Assembly: GCA_023374025.1 (NCBI GenBank)
Contig: SIJG01000017.1
Coordinates: 2,028,731-2,092,730 of the forward strand
Length of the DNA stretch: 64,000 bases
Origin: Heterodera schachtii
Taxonomy: Eukaryota > Nematoda > Chromadorea > Rhabditida > Heteroderidae
Direction of reading: 5' to 3'
The position numbers were made by a program, and so were the translations under genes. The notes beneath the pieces were generated by a model. The model was not told where the DNA came from and did no database searches. It was given only the letters and a program-made list of their open reading frames with translations. The number at the start of each line of letters is the position of its first letter. The stretch's first letter is position 1. Positions 43,384 to 57,836 of this stretch are shown here, one piece after another.

Positions 43384-46300
43384 GAACATTCTTCATTTAT
43401 TTTAATAATTTTTTCAGTTATTTTTTGTGTTAACCTTAAAACGTCGACCAAGGGAAGAATGTCACACTCAATTTTTTTTTCTTATATGGTAGAGATCGCG
43501 TGAGAGCGAAAATTTAAAAACACTAAAATGAGAAAAAAATTATTTGGAATGATTTAATAAAATTCGAATTGCCCGCCTCCACGAAAGACCTAAAATAAGC
43601 AAAAATAAATGTTCTAACAAAATAAATAAATATAGAGGAAATTCGTGTTTAAATAATACAATTAAAATTGATTGTAAAACAAGTGACTAAAAAATAATTT
43701 TATAAATGTATTTCATTAATACTTGTTTCAATGTTTGATTCCCTTTGAACCTAATGAAAAAAGTCATATTTTAAAAATAATTTTTTCCCTGAAACCATTT
43801 GGAAATAGCAAATGTAAAAAGCTAATACAGCTCTCGATTATTCAATTAGTAAATATTAAAGATAATTAAAACTGGTATTTTGCTTTTTAAGGTAATGATT
43901 ACAAAATTCGACATACTTTAATTGCTGGCTCATGAGATTATTTGAATTAAATTAAACCAAAAAATGCATGTAATCACCATAAAGTAAGAAAAAAATAAAA
44001 TAGATCAAATGAAAATTATTGGCAAATAGAAAATTTTCTATGAATAAATAGCATATTTACAATGTTGGTCTCTGAGAATGTTTAAAATGAATGAAATATT
44101 AAATTGATGAATAAAATTTACAGTTTAGGAAATAAATTCTGTATTAATCCAAATATTAATCAAAGACGACTAACATGATCCTAAATTTAAAAGATCAGCC
44201 TTGTTCAAACGTGACCTGGATAAAGCGAAAAAGTTCAAGGGTATGATGACAACAACTAATTACAAGATTCATTATCCACATTTAAAAGTCAAAACCAGGT
44301 TACAAAAACACAAACAAATTCAATTGACATAAAAACCAAAGTTTTTCTGTTTAAACTGAGCAATTAAAAAACATTGTTAAATAAAATACAGAAGAAATAT
44401 TAAGATAGATAAATTGAATAATAATTGAAAGAACTTTTATGCTAAAATCAAAAAATAAAATGGTGATAAAAAAAGTATAAATAATAGCATATAAGTGAAT
44501 ATTATTATCATCATAAAATTTGTATTAATAAATCAACCAGGTAAGGAATTTAATTTAATATATACATAAATTTTTATTCGTTTAATTTCATGGAAGAACA
44601 ATTCATTTAGCTATACCCAATTAATGACTACCAATTATCAATAAAGAACGAAAAAAATTTAAAAATATATACTTTAATTTAAATTAATTCTTTTGGATAA
44701 ATGTTTTTATCAGTTAACAAAAAATTCTTAATTAATGTTTTCGCACTGAAAATTAAACAATTGCAAGTTAGTAGGGAGTGAAACTTGTCCTTTTATTAAT
44801 GAGTGTTTAATAGTTTACCATATTTAATTTAATTTTCCTTTAAATAGAGCAAAGATTATATTTTTAGTTTTTTGAATTAAATCATAAATATTATATAAAA
44901 TTTCATAACGAGAAGTTTTAATCTGACTTCAGTAACGACAAAATTGGAATGTCAATTCACATCTATTTTTGTGTATAAAAATTATTAAACTGCTTATTCT
45001 AATTTATTCACATTTAGTTTTTTTTTTATAATAAAATATTATTTGCATTTAACTTAATCCATTATTTGAATTTTTTAAATATTTTGTGTTTAATGATTAT
45101 GCAGTGACTACTTCAACTAGAAATTTTAATTTAGAATTCTTTTGAATTTTTTGCTTCGATATAATAATTTGATTCAATAAGGTTAATTTTTTAAATTAAA
45201 TTAAGTATTATTTATTTAATTCGATAATTATGCATTAGTTCTTTATTAAAAATCAGGTCGTTTATCTTAATTTAATAAAAATCGTCATAATTAGTTTTCA
45301 AACTATTCAATTGATTATTATTTTTGATAGAATTACTTATTAATTCCTTTTTTTCGATTCCTTGATATTGCCTTTTTAATTTATCTATGTGTTTATTATT
45401 CTTGTTTACAATTTATGTTTGCTAATTTGTTATTAATTTCATTCTATCTTTATAAATGTCCGCTTTAAAATTTTATGTAATTTCTGAAAAGGAACATTTA
45501 TTAATTTCTTTCTATTTTAATAAATATTCCATTTCAGTTATTTTTGCTATTTTTAGTCTATAATCATGGCAAAATGTTGCATAAAATTGTGTGTTTTTGC
45601 TTCAGGGTGCCTTCCTTCTGTTAATAAGTACATTAGATATAATAATCTTGTTATTTTTCTTCTAAACTGTTCGATTCGTCTTTTTAAATTTTTTTTTAAT
45701 GTATTTTGTTGGAGATTCTATTAGTTTTGTTTGATTTAGTATTTTTGCTAAATAGGCTTTGTTTTAACAATTGTCTATAATCAAGTAATTTGATTATAAA
45801 AATTATGGAAATAATTTTTTTCAGTTGAAATAAATTGTTTTATAAATACATAGTTTTAACTAAAAGTACGAATTGTTTTGTAATAAAACCATTAAAATAG
45901 TTAAAACTAACATTTTCATATTCGTAATTTTAGTTTTCTTTTAATCTACAAAACCCTATTTACATATCAACTATAATAATATTTATTAAAAAATTGTATA
46001 ATCTAATACATAATTATTCATTTTTAAATTTTAATATAATAATTAACTTTATTTTGTAATGAACATACTGAACGATTTTTTCTTTTTATTTTTTTTACAT
46101 GGTATTTTTTAAAATTCACATTAATATTAATTTTTTTTTTTTGGACATTCAGTTTTTACTGTCTTTTTTATAAATTATAATATTTTAAAACCCTTTTTAT
46201 TTTTATAAATTTATAAACTGTCCCAAAACTACCAGATTTTTTTCTAATTAAATATTAAAATTTTCCTCAATAATAAAATAAACCAATTATATTAAGTTTC

Positions 46301-49300
46301 AGATTAATAAGAAATTTAAGATACAAATGGCAAAACTTGAGACATTGGTTGAATTGCAATGATTTAATATAATTTTATTTATTTAATTTCTTATCTGCTA
46401 CTACCTAACCGCAAAAAATAAATAATTATAAAACAGAATAAAAACATTAGTTCTTATTTTAAATATATATATAAAGCAGAATGCTATAGATCGCAAAAAT
46501 AAAAATAAAAATATTAATAATTAACAATTAAATAAATAGTCTAACTATTAATAATTTAAAATTAACTGAAATACTTTAAAATCATCGTTTAAATTATAAA
46601 AAATTATTATATAAATTAATCTATTCAATATTCCGAAAGGATTCTGTATTTATTTTTATAGTTTTTTAATTCTAAATTTAATTATAATTAAAACAAGTCC
46701 AGAGAAATTAAAAAGTTAATGTCTTATTTAAGTTAATGTTCATGATGCAATTTATCAAAATAAACATTAAAAAAATAAAGAAACCAGGAAAAAATATGCG
46801 TATAACCAGTGTACGTTGGCCGATTATTAAAATTGATCAATTAAATAAAATTAAAAATGCTTAATAATAGTGACAATAATTTTGAAAATTTAAATATAAA
46901 CAATTAAAAGAACTTTATATATTATTAAAAAATATTTAAAAATAATTTAATATTAATTGAAGGAATAAATTCTAAAATACTTTAATTATAATTTTTATAA
47001 ATAATTTTTTCCATTTTTATTATGCTTGAATACTTATTACGACAGTTTAATATTGCCGAATGCATAGTATGAAGTTTTATTTAGTTTACCAAGATATAAT
47101 TCTAAAAATTAATTAAAATCAAAAGTAAAATATATAATGCCTACCTCCTAGTCTTTTTGTCCCTGGCGTTCTGTAGTCTTATTGTTTAATTGTTTGCTTT
47201 AATGCATTGAAATTGTACACAGAATAGGGCAGGATTCGAACCCGGTAAACCGCTCTCTCTCCCCTAAATAAGCTAAAAAAAAATTTAACTTACCGTTTTT
47301 ATTAGTCATATAGAATAACCGCATTTTTATCTATTAAGAAAATGAATTTAAAAAATTTAATGAATATTTTGATAAATTAAATCATATTCTCTGATAGAGT
47401 TTTCAATTAATATCAAAAAAGTTAAACACTTATTTAACAAATATGTACATAAATTTATATTAAAATAAAAAAGAATAATATTATTTCAAAAAAAACTTTA
47501 AAATTAACAAATGTTATAAAGGTTAATTTAAAATGGTAATTAAAAGGTATAAAAAATACATTTAAAGTAATGAAATAAATAATAATCCTCTAAAAATCTA
47601 TATTATATTAAAAAAATTAAAAAAACATAAAAGCATATACACAAAAAAAACATTAAGAGAGGTATAAATAAATTGGAAGATAACGAAAACACTCAGCACG
47701 AGAAAAATAAAAATAAAGAAATAATAATTTTGATTTCTGATTATAAAATAGGTTTAAGTATATAATAAATAGACAAAAAATTAAATATAAAATGAAATGA
47801 AAAATCTATTTTGTTGTTTTAAAAATTTAAAAAAAGAATGGATGAAAAAGACTAAAATGCTTTTTTAAAAGTATTATATAAAAATTTTAACTACCCATGC
47901 AAAGGTAGATAAAATATATAGTTTCATAAAATCCAAAAATATAATGAACTTAATTTTGAGGAAAAATAAAAAAACAATATTTGAACGAATAAGTTGTCGA
48001 ATAATTAAATTAATAATGACAAAAATTTCCTAAAACTGAAACACTCATAGGACATAGAAATAATTGAATAAAAAAGGTAAATAATTCAAAAAATTATAAC
48101 GGTTAAATTGAAATACATGATGAAAATAAACTAATGAATTGATTATTCACTTTCTTTCCCAGATGTTAAAATCGAGTAAGCTTTACCTCGGAATCTGCCA
48201 TATTTTGGCTTTTTTGCCATTAAAAATCCTGACCCTACTCAATACCAGCGAGTATTTCGGCAGCTAGGACCTAAGTAAATTTGCCAACTAAAAATGCCAA
48301 ACACCCTAAAATATTATTTTATTTGTATTTGGATTAGGAATGCAATTTTTCTGTTCAAAATAGTAAAAAAAAAAAAAAATTAAAGGCTTTTTAACTGGAA
48401 AAAATAGTCGAAAAAGACTAGTTTTCTTTTTGTTGAAATTAACATGGAAGGAATAACTTCAGAAATTAAAAAACAATGTTTTGAAACGAAATTGGCAAAA
48501 AGAAAAATTAAATTTTATAGTACCAAAAAATTTTCTATTTTTTTTAAAACTAAAAAGTTTTGGTTGGATTAACCAATATTTATTATTTTTATTATGCAAC
48601 GCCTTTTCGGGATCCATTTAATCAATAATTGTTCCTAACCTTTAAACCACTTAAGATACATTTCGTAAATAGGCGTACCAATAAATTTGTAAAAAAATTA
48701 TTTCAAGAATTTAACTATAAAAAAACACAAAAATTCAAAATTAAAAATATACGCATTTTTGGTAATAATTTTAGATAATAATATAAAAAGATCATATAAT
48801 ATTGATGAAGAAAAACGAAATTTTCTGACAATAATCGTAATTATAAACTTTTTACAAATTTTATTCTTTTAAATTTGCCTATAATTTGTGAATAATGGTT
48901 GATTTTTTATAAAAAATTTTTTATAGCTAATTATAAAAACACCAAAATATAAAAATTATTTATTATAAAATCTATATCTTTACAATGGTTTTATTAATTT
49001 AATTCAGTTTCGTGATTTTCGCAATTTTGTAAACAAATATTTATATTTTCCGGATAAAATTGCCATTACACGCAAAGAATTATTCATTCTTTTTTAATTT
49101 CCATATTTTTTGAAGTATAATTTTATTAAGTGATTAATTAAATATCTATATTTAATGAGATTTTTTAGAAGCATTAAAGCATGAAATATTTTTTAAATAT
49201 TCAATTTTAATGACTTATTATTTTCATTATAGAGGTAGTTTATTCTATAGTCTCTTTATTAATATACAAAGCAAAATTTAATAAAATGTAAAAGATGACT

Positions 49301-52300
49301 AGATATGTTTTTAATCCGTCCATTTTTTCAATTATACTGGATTAATTTAAAATATTTTTTTGGCATTTAAACATTTCTTCATCATTTTGTGTTCTTTATA
49401 TGCTAAATTTGAAATCGTTAATTGTCTATTTCTAATCATATCTTTGCAATAAGTGATTAGTTTAAAAACGTTAGAGTTTCCGAATATATCAAAAAAATAT
49501 AATAACTTTTAGGTGTTTATAATTATACAATAACTTAGATAGATAATTTTTTTAATCGTTTTTTTCGATTCGTTGTAACAAATTCTCTTTTGGTGTTCAA
49601 TTATTTCTTAAATAGTTAAGAGTAGTTTATTATTATTTATATTTGTATCTTCTATAGAAATTATGAGTTTTCATAAGTTTAACTGCATTATTAAACTATA
49701 GGTCACGTCTTATACTGTTATTTAGATATAACTTAAAAGTAGAGATTTGATTCATTACAAATTTGTTAAATTTATTAATTTATTCGTACTGTGACAAATT
49801 CATGCTTTAACTTGATAAAAATTCGAATCAACATTCTTAGCTGTAAATCTCAATCTTAACCAAGCTTCAAACAGTTAGATATTTATGTTTTATGATTGTC
49901 AATTAAACATTTATCATGCTTTTTTATGGTTAATTATTTATTTTCTAAGTATATTTTGCAAAGAATGCATCCGTTTTAGATTTTGACATTATTTTCTTTA
50001 ATAGTTAAATGAAATTATTTAAAAAATATAATTACAAAATAGTGCTATAAAAAACATAAAATGTTTTACCGTTTTGCCTTCACAAGACCATCTGCCGACA
50101 GATTATAATTGTGAGTGACTTCTCCAGTTTTTGACTAGTAACTTCTTTCATTTGCTGATTATAATATACTGAAATATTTTCTATTAAAGATCTTATTGAA
50201 ATTCAATAATTTATTACGTCATTATTTATGAATCAATTAATTTTTAAGCTAAAATTTCCTTTTAAGTTTTATTTCTCTATTTAATTAAGATATCACAATA
50301 AATTAGCTTTATTCTTTTATGCTTCGTAAATATTTTGAACTTTAATATTGTGTAATGAAATATATTTCCATGTTTTGGAAAATATAATCGCACGGATTTT
50401 TTCTCTTTAACAATCGTCATTAATTTCCGCTCATTTTGTGATGTGTGGCAGTTAAAAACACTGTGATTAGCAGACATTTCATTTTGGTTTTAAAATATTT
50501 TTTCTTTTTAACTGGTTATTTTTAAGTTTCTATTTTGCACCAATATTATAAGAAATGGAAAACTTTGAGAAATATTTAATTACAAATATTTTGGAAGTTT
50601 TTATGAATTATTATTAATTTTTTGAATCTATTTTTTATTTAGATTTAAATTTTCTTATTCATTAGAAATATAAATACATAACTAAAATTTAAGAAATCGC
50701 AATTGAAAAGTTTTAATTTATGTTAAATAATTTTTTTTAAAAAAAATATTTTTTATGATCTAAAATAAGTTATTGATTAGATGATGATTTTTTGGGTTTG
50801 AATTTATCAATATTAATAAAATCGAAATTTTGTTTATATCTTGATCAATTGTCCAGTCTTTTGTTGATTTGAAGACAATTTTCAGGTTTATATTTACATA
50901 ATTAGTTTACAATGATCTGTAAAAAAAATTAAAACGACTGAAATATATATATATGATATGTATGCATTTTGTTTGCCATTTTTCCTTATGACATTGGTAA
51001 TCAATTTTTATTTTTAACACTGGTCCTATTTACAACTGATGTATTAATTCATTTAATTGGTAAATTTTAATTGTAGTTAAGAAATGTTAGTCATTTTTTT
51101 ATTCTTGTCTTATATATATTGACTATGTTTCCTTCTTGAGCGTTAAGAATGTTGCAGCATTATATTTTTTCTTTTTGAAAATTATTAGAGGATTAAGAGG
51201 CTTTTAGATTTTTTAAAAACTAAATTAAAGTTAATTATGAGTAATGTTATAGTTTTGTCTATTTTTAAAATTATTTGCCGTGTTTAAATTCTAAATATTT
51301 TAAAGTTTTTAGATTTAACCCTTAATTGATAATTAGTTTTGTAATTTTTTAAATTACAAAAATATTAAGCTATATAGCATAATAAATTTATTTGGGCAAT
51401 AATCAAATTCACGTTATAAATTGTTAAGATTTAGATTTTTTGGTTTCTTGATATGATTCTATAGCACTGATTGTTATCTATTATGGCTTAACTATGTTTC
51501 AAAAAATTTCGTAAGTTTCAAAAAAGTTATAACCAAAAATGTCTGAAAAACTGGTTCCTTGAGTACTTTTGTCAATAACTTTGCTCAAACTTGGCCAAAT
51601 TTTTTGAAATTTAGTAAAATGCATTATTGTTTCTAATCATAGAAAATAATATTAAAGATAATACAAATATTTTATGCAAAATTTTTTATAAAGAATCTTA
51701 TCACTTAAAATCGAAAAATTAATTTTAAAAACATTTTCCATAATTTATTGTCGACTGGATTGAAGAGTGTGGTGTGTATCACTACGTGAAAAGGCTTAAA
51801 ACAACATTTTATCTATATAATCGCATTACTAAATAAATCATTTATATTAATAAAAAAAAATAAAACAATTTTTCTAACTATAAATTACATTGACTTTTGT
51901 AATTTTCTATTATTTTAATTTTTTCTCCAAATATTTTTAATATGCAATGTTGAAATAAATAAAATATAAAACAACTAATTATTAGTTCCATCACAAATAA
52001 AAAAGTATGATGTGGACATTTTTAAATGAGTAAAATTAATGTTATTTATACATAAAAAAGTGCAATTATAATAAATAAAAGAATCTAAATAAAAACATAT
52101 TAAAACGAAAAAACGGGTTAAGAAATATTTTTTATATTAATTTAAAAAATTATAATTATCTTCATTTAAAAACATGTACTTTAATGCTTATTAAGAATAA
52201 ATTAAATTTTTATATTGAATAATTATTAATTTATTATAATTAAATACAAAATTATGAGCTTTCTTCTAGAGAGATCATGAATTTGTTTAATTCATTGTTT

Positions 52301-54390
52301 GATAAGAAGTTCTTAAGAAAAGTTCTTTGATTTTTTCCGGATTGAGCCTGAGTGCTGAGTTATGGCGTGCCAAAGTTTTTTAATTAATAAACAAAAGGAA
52401 TATTATTTGTTCTTCGCTTTGCTTGTTTCTAGTGTAGAGGCCTTTTTGTGTCACAGGTTCGGATCCTCTGCATATAAATCTCTTTTACTATTTTTATTTT
52501 TGCTTTAAGGAAGATTATACTACAGTATTATTTAATTTAAAAAATTATACAAAAATATGATTAAATAAAGTTCACGATTATTCTAAGTTGTCATTATATT
52601 TGATCCAGCACGTCAGAATGCAAAGTAAATTGGTAAATAAAAAATCAAATTAAAACTAATTCATACAATTAATTACACAAAAAAGCAAATTAACTTTAAA
52701 TTATTAATTTAAAAAAAATGGGGTGAGAGTCGAAAGATCAATTAATCATTCTTCTTAAAATAATTTTTTCATAAGGTGCCGAATAAAAAATAATTTTTAA
52801 ATGAAATCTAAAATAAAATTTTGAAAATATTCATTAAAAAGGAAGATAAAAAAGATAATTTGTTCCAATTAAATTTATGTGAGAAAAATATTAATATATG
52901 AAAAAACTTATTAAATGTATAATAATTTTTAATTAGTATGATCATAGGTTTTATTAAATGAATTAATATCTTTTGTGTCAAATAATACGCATATTGACAA
53001 TGAAATTGATTTGTGAGAAGGATAAAAGCATTTCAAAAAATCTTAAAACTCTTAATAAAATTGATATATGAATATGTATTATCAATATCAATTATATTAA
53101 TACGTGATTGTAAAATTTAATGGAATTTATAAAGAAAAAACTATGTATTTATTTTTAAAACATAGATAAAAAATTTAAAAAATAATTTCTTGAATTCTCA
53201 TAAAGTAAACTCAACTAAAGTGAAGCATATGCTTAATTGATCTTCTAGAAGAGGCCGACAGCGATCAATTGCTTACTACTGATCAAATTCAAAGCATACC
53301 AAAGTAATCATAAAGAGACTTTTAACAATTATTAGATAATTCAAAATAGAAAATTTCTTTTCCATATAAAAAAAACAATTAAAATATTAGGTAATGACAA
53401 AAATTTAACTTCTTATAAATGTACTCAATAATTATTTAAAAACAAAATAGTGATGAAGAAATAAAAAACAAGCATTAATGATGTTGTGTTAATTATTTAA
53501 TTTAAATATCAACAAATTATATTTAAAAAATGAGTTTGACTACGTATTTGTAATTAACGCAACCCGTGACATGAGATTCACGAAATAAATAATATAATAT
53601 CCTTATAAGTAATTATATTGTTCCAATTAAAAAAACAAAATATAAGAATTAGTTATCAGTTTTTCGTAGAAAATAGAATTCTAATAAAGTAAATGCGGCC
53701 AAAGTATATATACAAATTTTTAAGCACACTTCCATTTATTTGTGTTTTGTTTATTCTCAATTTAATAAAATAAATATTAAAAAATTCGCTATTATAAAAA
53801 ATAAAAACAAAAAAAATAAAAACTCACAAAAGAATTAATTTAACCATTTAAAGAACTTACTGAAAGTAAATTGTTAAATCGAGGCGGTGATGAAAAGAAA
53901 TAGGAAGTCAGGAACATAATAAAATAATTTATGAAAGAGTATTTGTTAAGATATGATTTGAGATAGTTTCATATAAAATTCTGCAAATTACCATTTAATT
54001 GAAGAGATGCCGGACGAAATTCAGAATCAAAAGTAAAGCAAATGAAATCTTTGACCGCGATAAGAGGTTTCTCATAACGACGCGATAATTGCTGACAATT
54101 ATTATTAAAATGGAATGTTTAAATCAAAAATATTTCATAAATAAAATTTAGCCAAAATTTTTTAGTTAATATAAAATTCAAACTAAAATATTTATAAAAA
54201 TTTAAAAGCTACATAAAATTGATTTAAATTAATGTATTAAAAACGCAAACATATATACGCAACTTAATTATTTACACTCCATGAATATAAGAATAAAAAG
54301 GTAAATTAGAGAACTATGGGTGTGAAAAAAAAACTAAGAATTAATATGTTTAAATTTCCAAGTTAGAATATATAAAACCATCCATATTTC
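43384..54390. other. AT desert with alternating A-rich and T-rich blocks
   Basis: About 11 kb without a supported gene. The plus strand is A-rich at about 43.4-44.9, 46.2-48.2 and 51.8-54.8 kb and T-rich at about 44.9-46.2 and 48.8-51.7 kb. Box-B-like tRNA words occur at 47227-47245 (minus, GGGTTCGAATCC) and 52457-52475 (plus, AGGTTCGGATCC). A less AT-rich patch at 48180-48290 is unassigned. The ORF at 50277-50477 has no support. Confidence 0.5.
47222..47262 (-). other. tRNA-like box B fragment
   Basis: The minus strand reads GAGAGCGGTTTACCGGGTTCGAATCCTGCC in pieces: a good box B with a plausible T-arm, but no D-arm or acceptor partner is visible. Probably a tRNA or SINE remnant. Confidence 0.35.
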
Positions 54391-54528
54391 GATGAAGACA
54401 AAAAATTTAAATTGTAAGACCTATATTTATATATCATAAATATTAGGAGGCATAGTTAAGCAAAAATCTGATGGCATGGCATTTAAGCATAATCATAAGG
54501 CCAAGAATTAATGCGATATAATGTAATA
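54391..54528 (+). repeat. Direct repeat pair, copy 1 (~138 bp)
   Basis: Matches 54593-54730 over its length: GATGAAGA, AATTGTAAGACCTATAT, ATTAGGAGGCATAGTTAAGC, CTGATGGCATGGC, CCAAGAATTAATGC and TAATGTAAT appear in the same order. A third, inverted copy of its core lies at 1741-1806. Confidence 0.75.
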
Positions 54529-54592
54529 ATAATAATATTTTTAATTATTAATAATAATCAATTTATTAATTTTGTATGCTTTGTAAGCATTA

Positions 54593-54730
54593 ATGAAGAA
54601 AAGCTTTTAAATTATAATACCTATATATACATATCAAAAATATTAAGGAGGTATAGTTAAGCAAAAAGCTGATGGCGTGCTATTTGAGCAACATCATAAT
54701 GCCAAGAATTAATGCAAGATAATGTAATAT
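54593..54730 (+). repeat. Direct repeat pair, copy 2 (~138 bp)
   Basis: Second copy of the repeat above, about 85% similar by eye, about 200 bp downstream. The best-kept part is AGTTAAGCAAAAAGCTGATG and CCAAGAATTAATGC. Confidence 0.75.
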
Positions 54731-56905
54731 AAAAAATTTACTTATTTTAAGTTTAAGAGCGCGCAAAATAAAATAATTAAAAAAATCACACGAAAATAAG
54801 TTAAAAAATTAATTTATTATTTCTAGCTTAGTTGCGGTAATTTAAGTAATCCATTTATTTCTCGAATTCATCTTGTTTACAAACTCGAATTTTTTTATTG
54901 GCCATTCACCTTTTTTACTAAGTTAACTTCATAAATTATAATATTTTTTTTTATAAATTTATAGATCTTTATTTTTAAAGTAATTCTACAATTAAATATG
55001 CTATTTATTAAAAAAATTTTGCCATTTAAATTCTTTGTTTTAAATTATTTATAAATTTAGTTATTCCTATTTTTATTATTTTCTTTGGACGGAATCGCAT
55101 GTTAAGTTATTATTTTGTTTTTATATAAGCTATAAATTCATATATTTGCATTTAAATATATAAATATTGTTCAAATTATTAATAAATATAACAGCCATTT
55201 TATGCTTATTTAAAAAAATGTTTTTAATTAATTTTTAGTGTATTTTACATTGAAGAAACATATTTTATCATGTATAGAGTTGGGTTTCTTGTTTTTGAAA
55301 ATAAGGCCAAAACTGAATAATTTTTTTCTTTTTTATAAAAAATATTAATTTGTATAAATAACTTTCATTTCTAATTTTTTGTTTATTTAAAATATATTTT
55401 TTAGATACAAAGATAATTTGAATATTGTATTTAATCTTAATGCGTATTCTCAAATGTTTATTTAAACTTTCATTTTATCTAATAATTAAGTTTATTTTTT
55501 ATTTCATTTTGTGACATTAAGTTCTTTTATCTTGAGTAATCAGAGCCTTTTTCGATCTATATAGTTAATTATTAATATGATCATATGTGATATTATATGT
55601 CAAAGGTTCAAATAACAAATATTTGCTGATCTTTCTTCAATATTATGGTTTCTATGATTTTGTTTTATTTAACTGATTACAAAGCGTAGGATGAATTAAT
55701 TGAGCAAGGTGATTGATTAATTTTCCTTTTTGCCAATTAAGTTTTATTAACTTTAATATCGAGTAATAATAATTAAAAGAACAATAAGTATATTCGTGAT
55801 ATAAAAATTTTATCCAAATTAGGCACAAAAATATTTATTATTATTATTGAAGGGTACCTTTTTCGTAAATATTATCTCTGTCGAATTTGATACATACAAT
55901 ATTTTGACTGAATAATAATTATTCGCATAATAATTTCTTCTTTCCCTAATGACTAATCAACTTTTTTTTTTGGTGCAATTTTTAATAAATTTTTTATGAA
56001 TATAATTTGTATAAGAAGGTTTTTATAATTGCTTTTTTGGTTGTATCATTTAAATTATCTTGATTATTTTCCTTTGAATTAATTCTTTAATAATTGTTTT
56101 TTAATTTATTGATTAAGAGGAAAATAAAATCGCATTTTCATTTAAAATACGTCATAGTATATTTTTCTTATAAATATTTCTATGAGTATTTCTATTTATT
56201 TTAAAGTTTTATATTAAACGATATTTTTATTCATTGAAATTTTTTATTTCTAAAATTTTTTTATAACACCATGAAATGTAAATATGTAAAAGCTTCGTAG
56301 TTTTGTAATTCTTTGTTTTTATAAAATCTCATCTATTTTTTATTTTACCCTTTTATTTTAATAACTATATTTAGTTATATCCTTTCTTGACACCTTTCTA
56401 ATGCATTGCCAATGTTCCGAGAATGTTCTGGAGCAACGATTATATAAATAAATATGCTTGACAACAAAAATATTTTTTTTATCTTCTTTTTTTTAATGTT
56501 ATTGTGATTTTTGATTTATTAAGAAAATTAACTATGATTAAATTTCGAATTATAAACGAATAATTTGTTTAGTTGTCTACTGAAAGGAAAAAGTTCGAGA
56601 AAACATTATTAATTTATTTTATTTAAAAATTTAAATAATTTATTGCAAATATGGTTAATTAACAAAAAAAAACTTTGAGTTATAGGACAAAGGGTATTTT
56701 ATTACAAAATTATAAATTGTAGTATAATATTTTCCAAATTTTTTCTTTTACAACATTATTGTTCCTATCATTTAAAGCCTATTTTAATTAATTAATTTTA
56801 TTTTCGATTCTTTAGAATGATTTAATAGTTAAAAATATGAATTCAATATTTTTAGATTTGGTATTTTATCAAAAAAAGTCATAAACCAAGGGATCATAAA
56901 AGGTT
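54731..56905. other. T-rich desert, no gene seen
   Basis: Long T and A runs, no ORF above 61 codons, no TIR pair. It ends at the tRNA-like gene. Confidence 0.5.
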
Positions 56906-56977
56906 AGCACCCGACAGGACTCGAACCTGCAACCGCAGCATACCGTGCTGAGCTCTTACCAATTGAGCTACAGGTGC
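56906..56977 (-). tRNA. tRNA-like gene, anticodon arm abnormal
   Basis: On the minus strand GCACCTG pairs with CGGGTGC to form a 7-bp acceptor stem. Next come TA, a D-arm GCTC-AATTGGTAA-GAGC, and a T-arm GCAGG-TTCGAGT-CCTGT. Boxes A (TAGCTCAATTGG) and B (GGTTCGAGTCC) are excellent. The anticodon arm reads CAGCA-CGGTA-TGCTG, a perfect 5-bp stem with only a five-base loop, or a 4-bp stem with loop ACGGTAT, which would give GGT but has C instead of U before it. So the isotype is not secure. It may be a tRNA pseudogene or a tRNA-derived element. The GC-rich 3' neighbour (56978-57080) is not clearly part of it. Confidence 0.6.
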
Positions 56978-57352
56978 CCTTTCAGCGGATCCCTCAGTTT
57001 CCTTTTCTATCCTCCCTTTCCTATGCTGGGGATGCTGGAAGAGCACATAGGAGGAGGCGAAACGTCGGCGCCTTACAAAAATGTCAAATCTCAAAATTGA
57101 AAAACCAAGTGTATTTATTCATAAAAATCCTTAAAAAATTTTAACAAATAACTAATGTTAAAACTCAATCCTTTAAAAGGAATTTTTGTTTAAAAATATG
57201 CACATCATGGTAGTGATCAGCAGGGGTGTGACTTGTCTCAGAAAAGAAGAGAGCGAGAGTTTGGCCAGAGGCGATAGAACGAGAGGCGAGAGTTTTTCAA
57301 CTTTTCTGTAGCCTTATTTTTACTCCAAAAAACTTAAAAACATATATTAAAT

Positions 57353-57450
57353 TAGGGTTACGGGTCCGGGTATTTGGGCAAAAACCGGATCCGGGTATTG
57401 CCAGGGTCCAGAAAAGCCGGGTCCGAGTATCCGGCCCAAGCGGGTCTTGA
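57353..57450 (+). repeat. GGGTCC subterminal repeat array (transposon end)
   Basis: AGGGTTACGGGTCCGGGTAT, then repeated CCGGATCCGGGTAT and CCAGGGTCCAGAAAAGCCGG words. Same architecture as 14365-14450 and 36545-36680, including the CAGAAAAG link. Partner end not found. Confidence 0.5.
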
Positions 57451-57836
57451 AAAAATCCTAAAAGAATTTTATTTTTTCAAATTAGATAATTTTTTTAATA
57501 AAAACTTATATTCAATATTAGGGGCGGCCTTGAATTTTTTTTTTTTTTGTAATTCTTAATGCGATTTTTTAACAAATTGTGTCCAAGAAAAACCAAATAT
57601 TTGAGCAAATTTTTTTATGAGAAATTAGGAACTTTAGACATATTTTTAGCAAATTGTCAAAAAAAATTAAGTAATTGTGGATTTTCGGATTCGGAAAAAT
57701 TAGCGAATTTTTACAAAAACATTGAACTAATTTCATTTCTTATATTTCTGCAACAACTTAAACTCGATATAAGATAATAAAAATTGAAATAAATTCAATA
57801 ATTAATTAAATATAGTGTTTGTAATTCGATTAATTA

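Noticed and set aside
43303..43503. 66-codon ORF at 43303
   Set aside because: Begins in the GTGTCCAATTTTCC word array and runs past the element end, so it cannot be a native gene of either.
56978..57094. Protein of 66 codons over the tRNA region
   Set aside because: Its middle is the typical translation of a tRNA gene, and the outer part has no support.
57353..57450. CCGGGT array as a possible G-quadruplex promoter or CRISPR-like array
   Set aside because: Words are irregular, spacers are not unique sequences, and the same plan occurs at two other sites. A transposon end explains it better.
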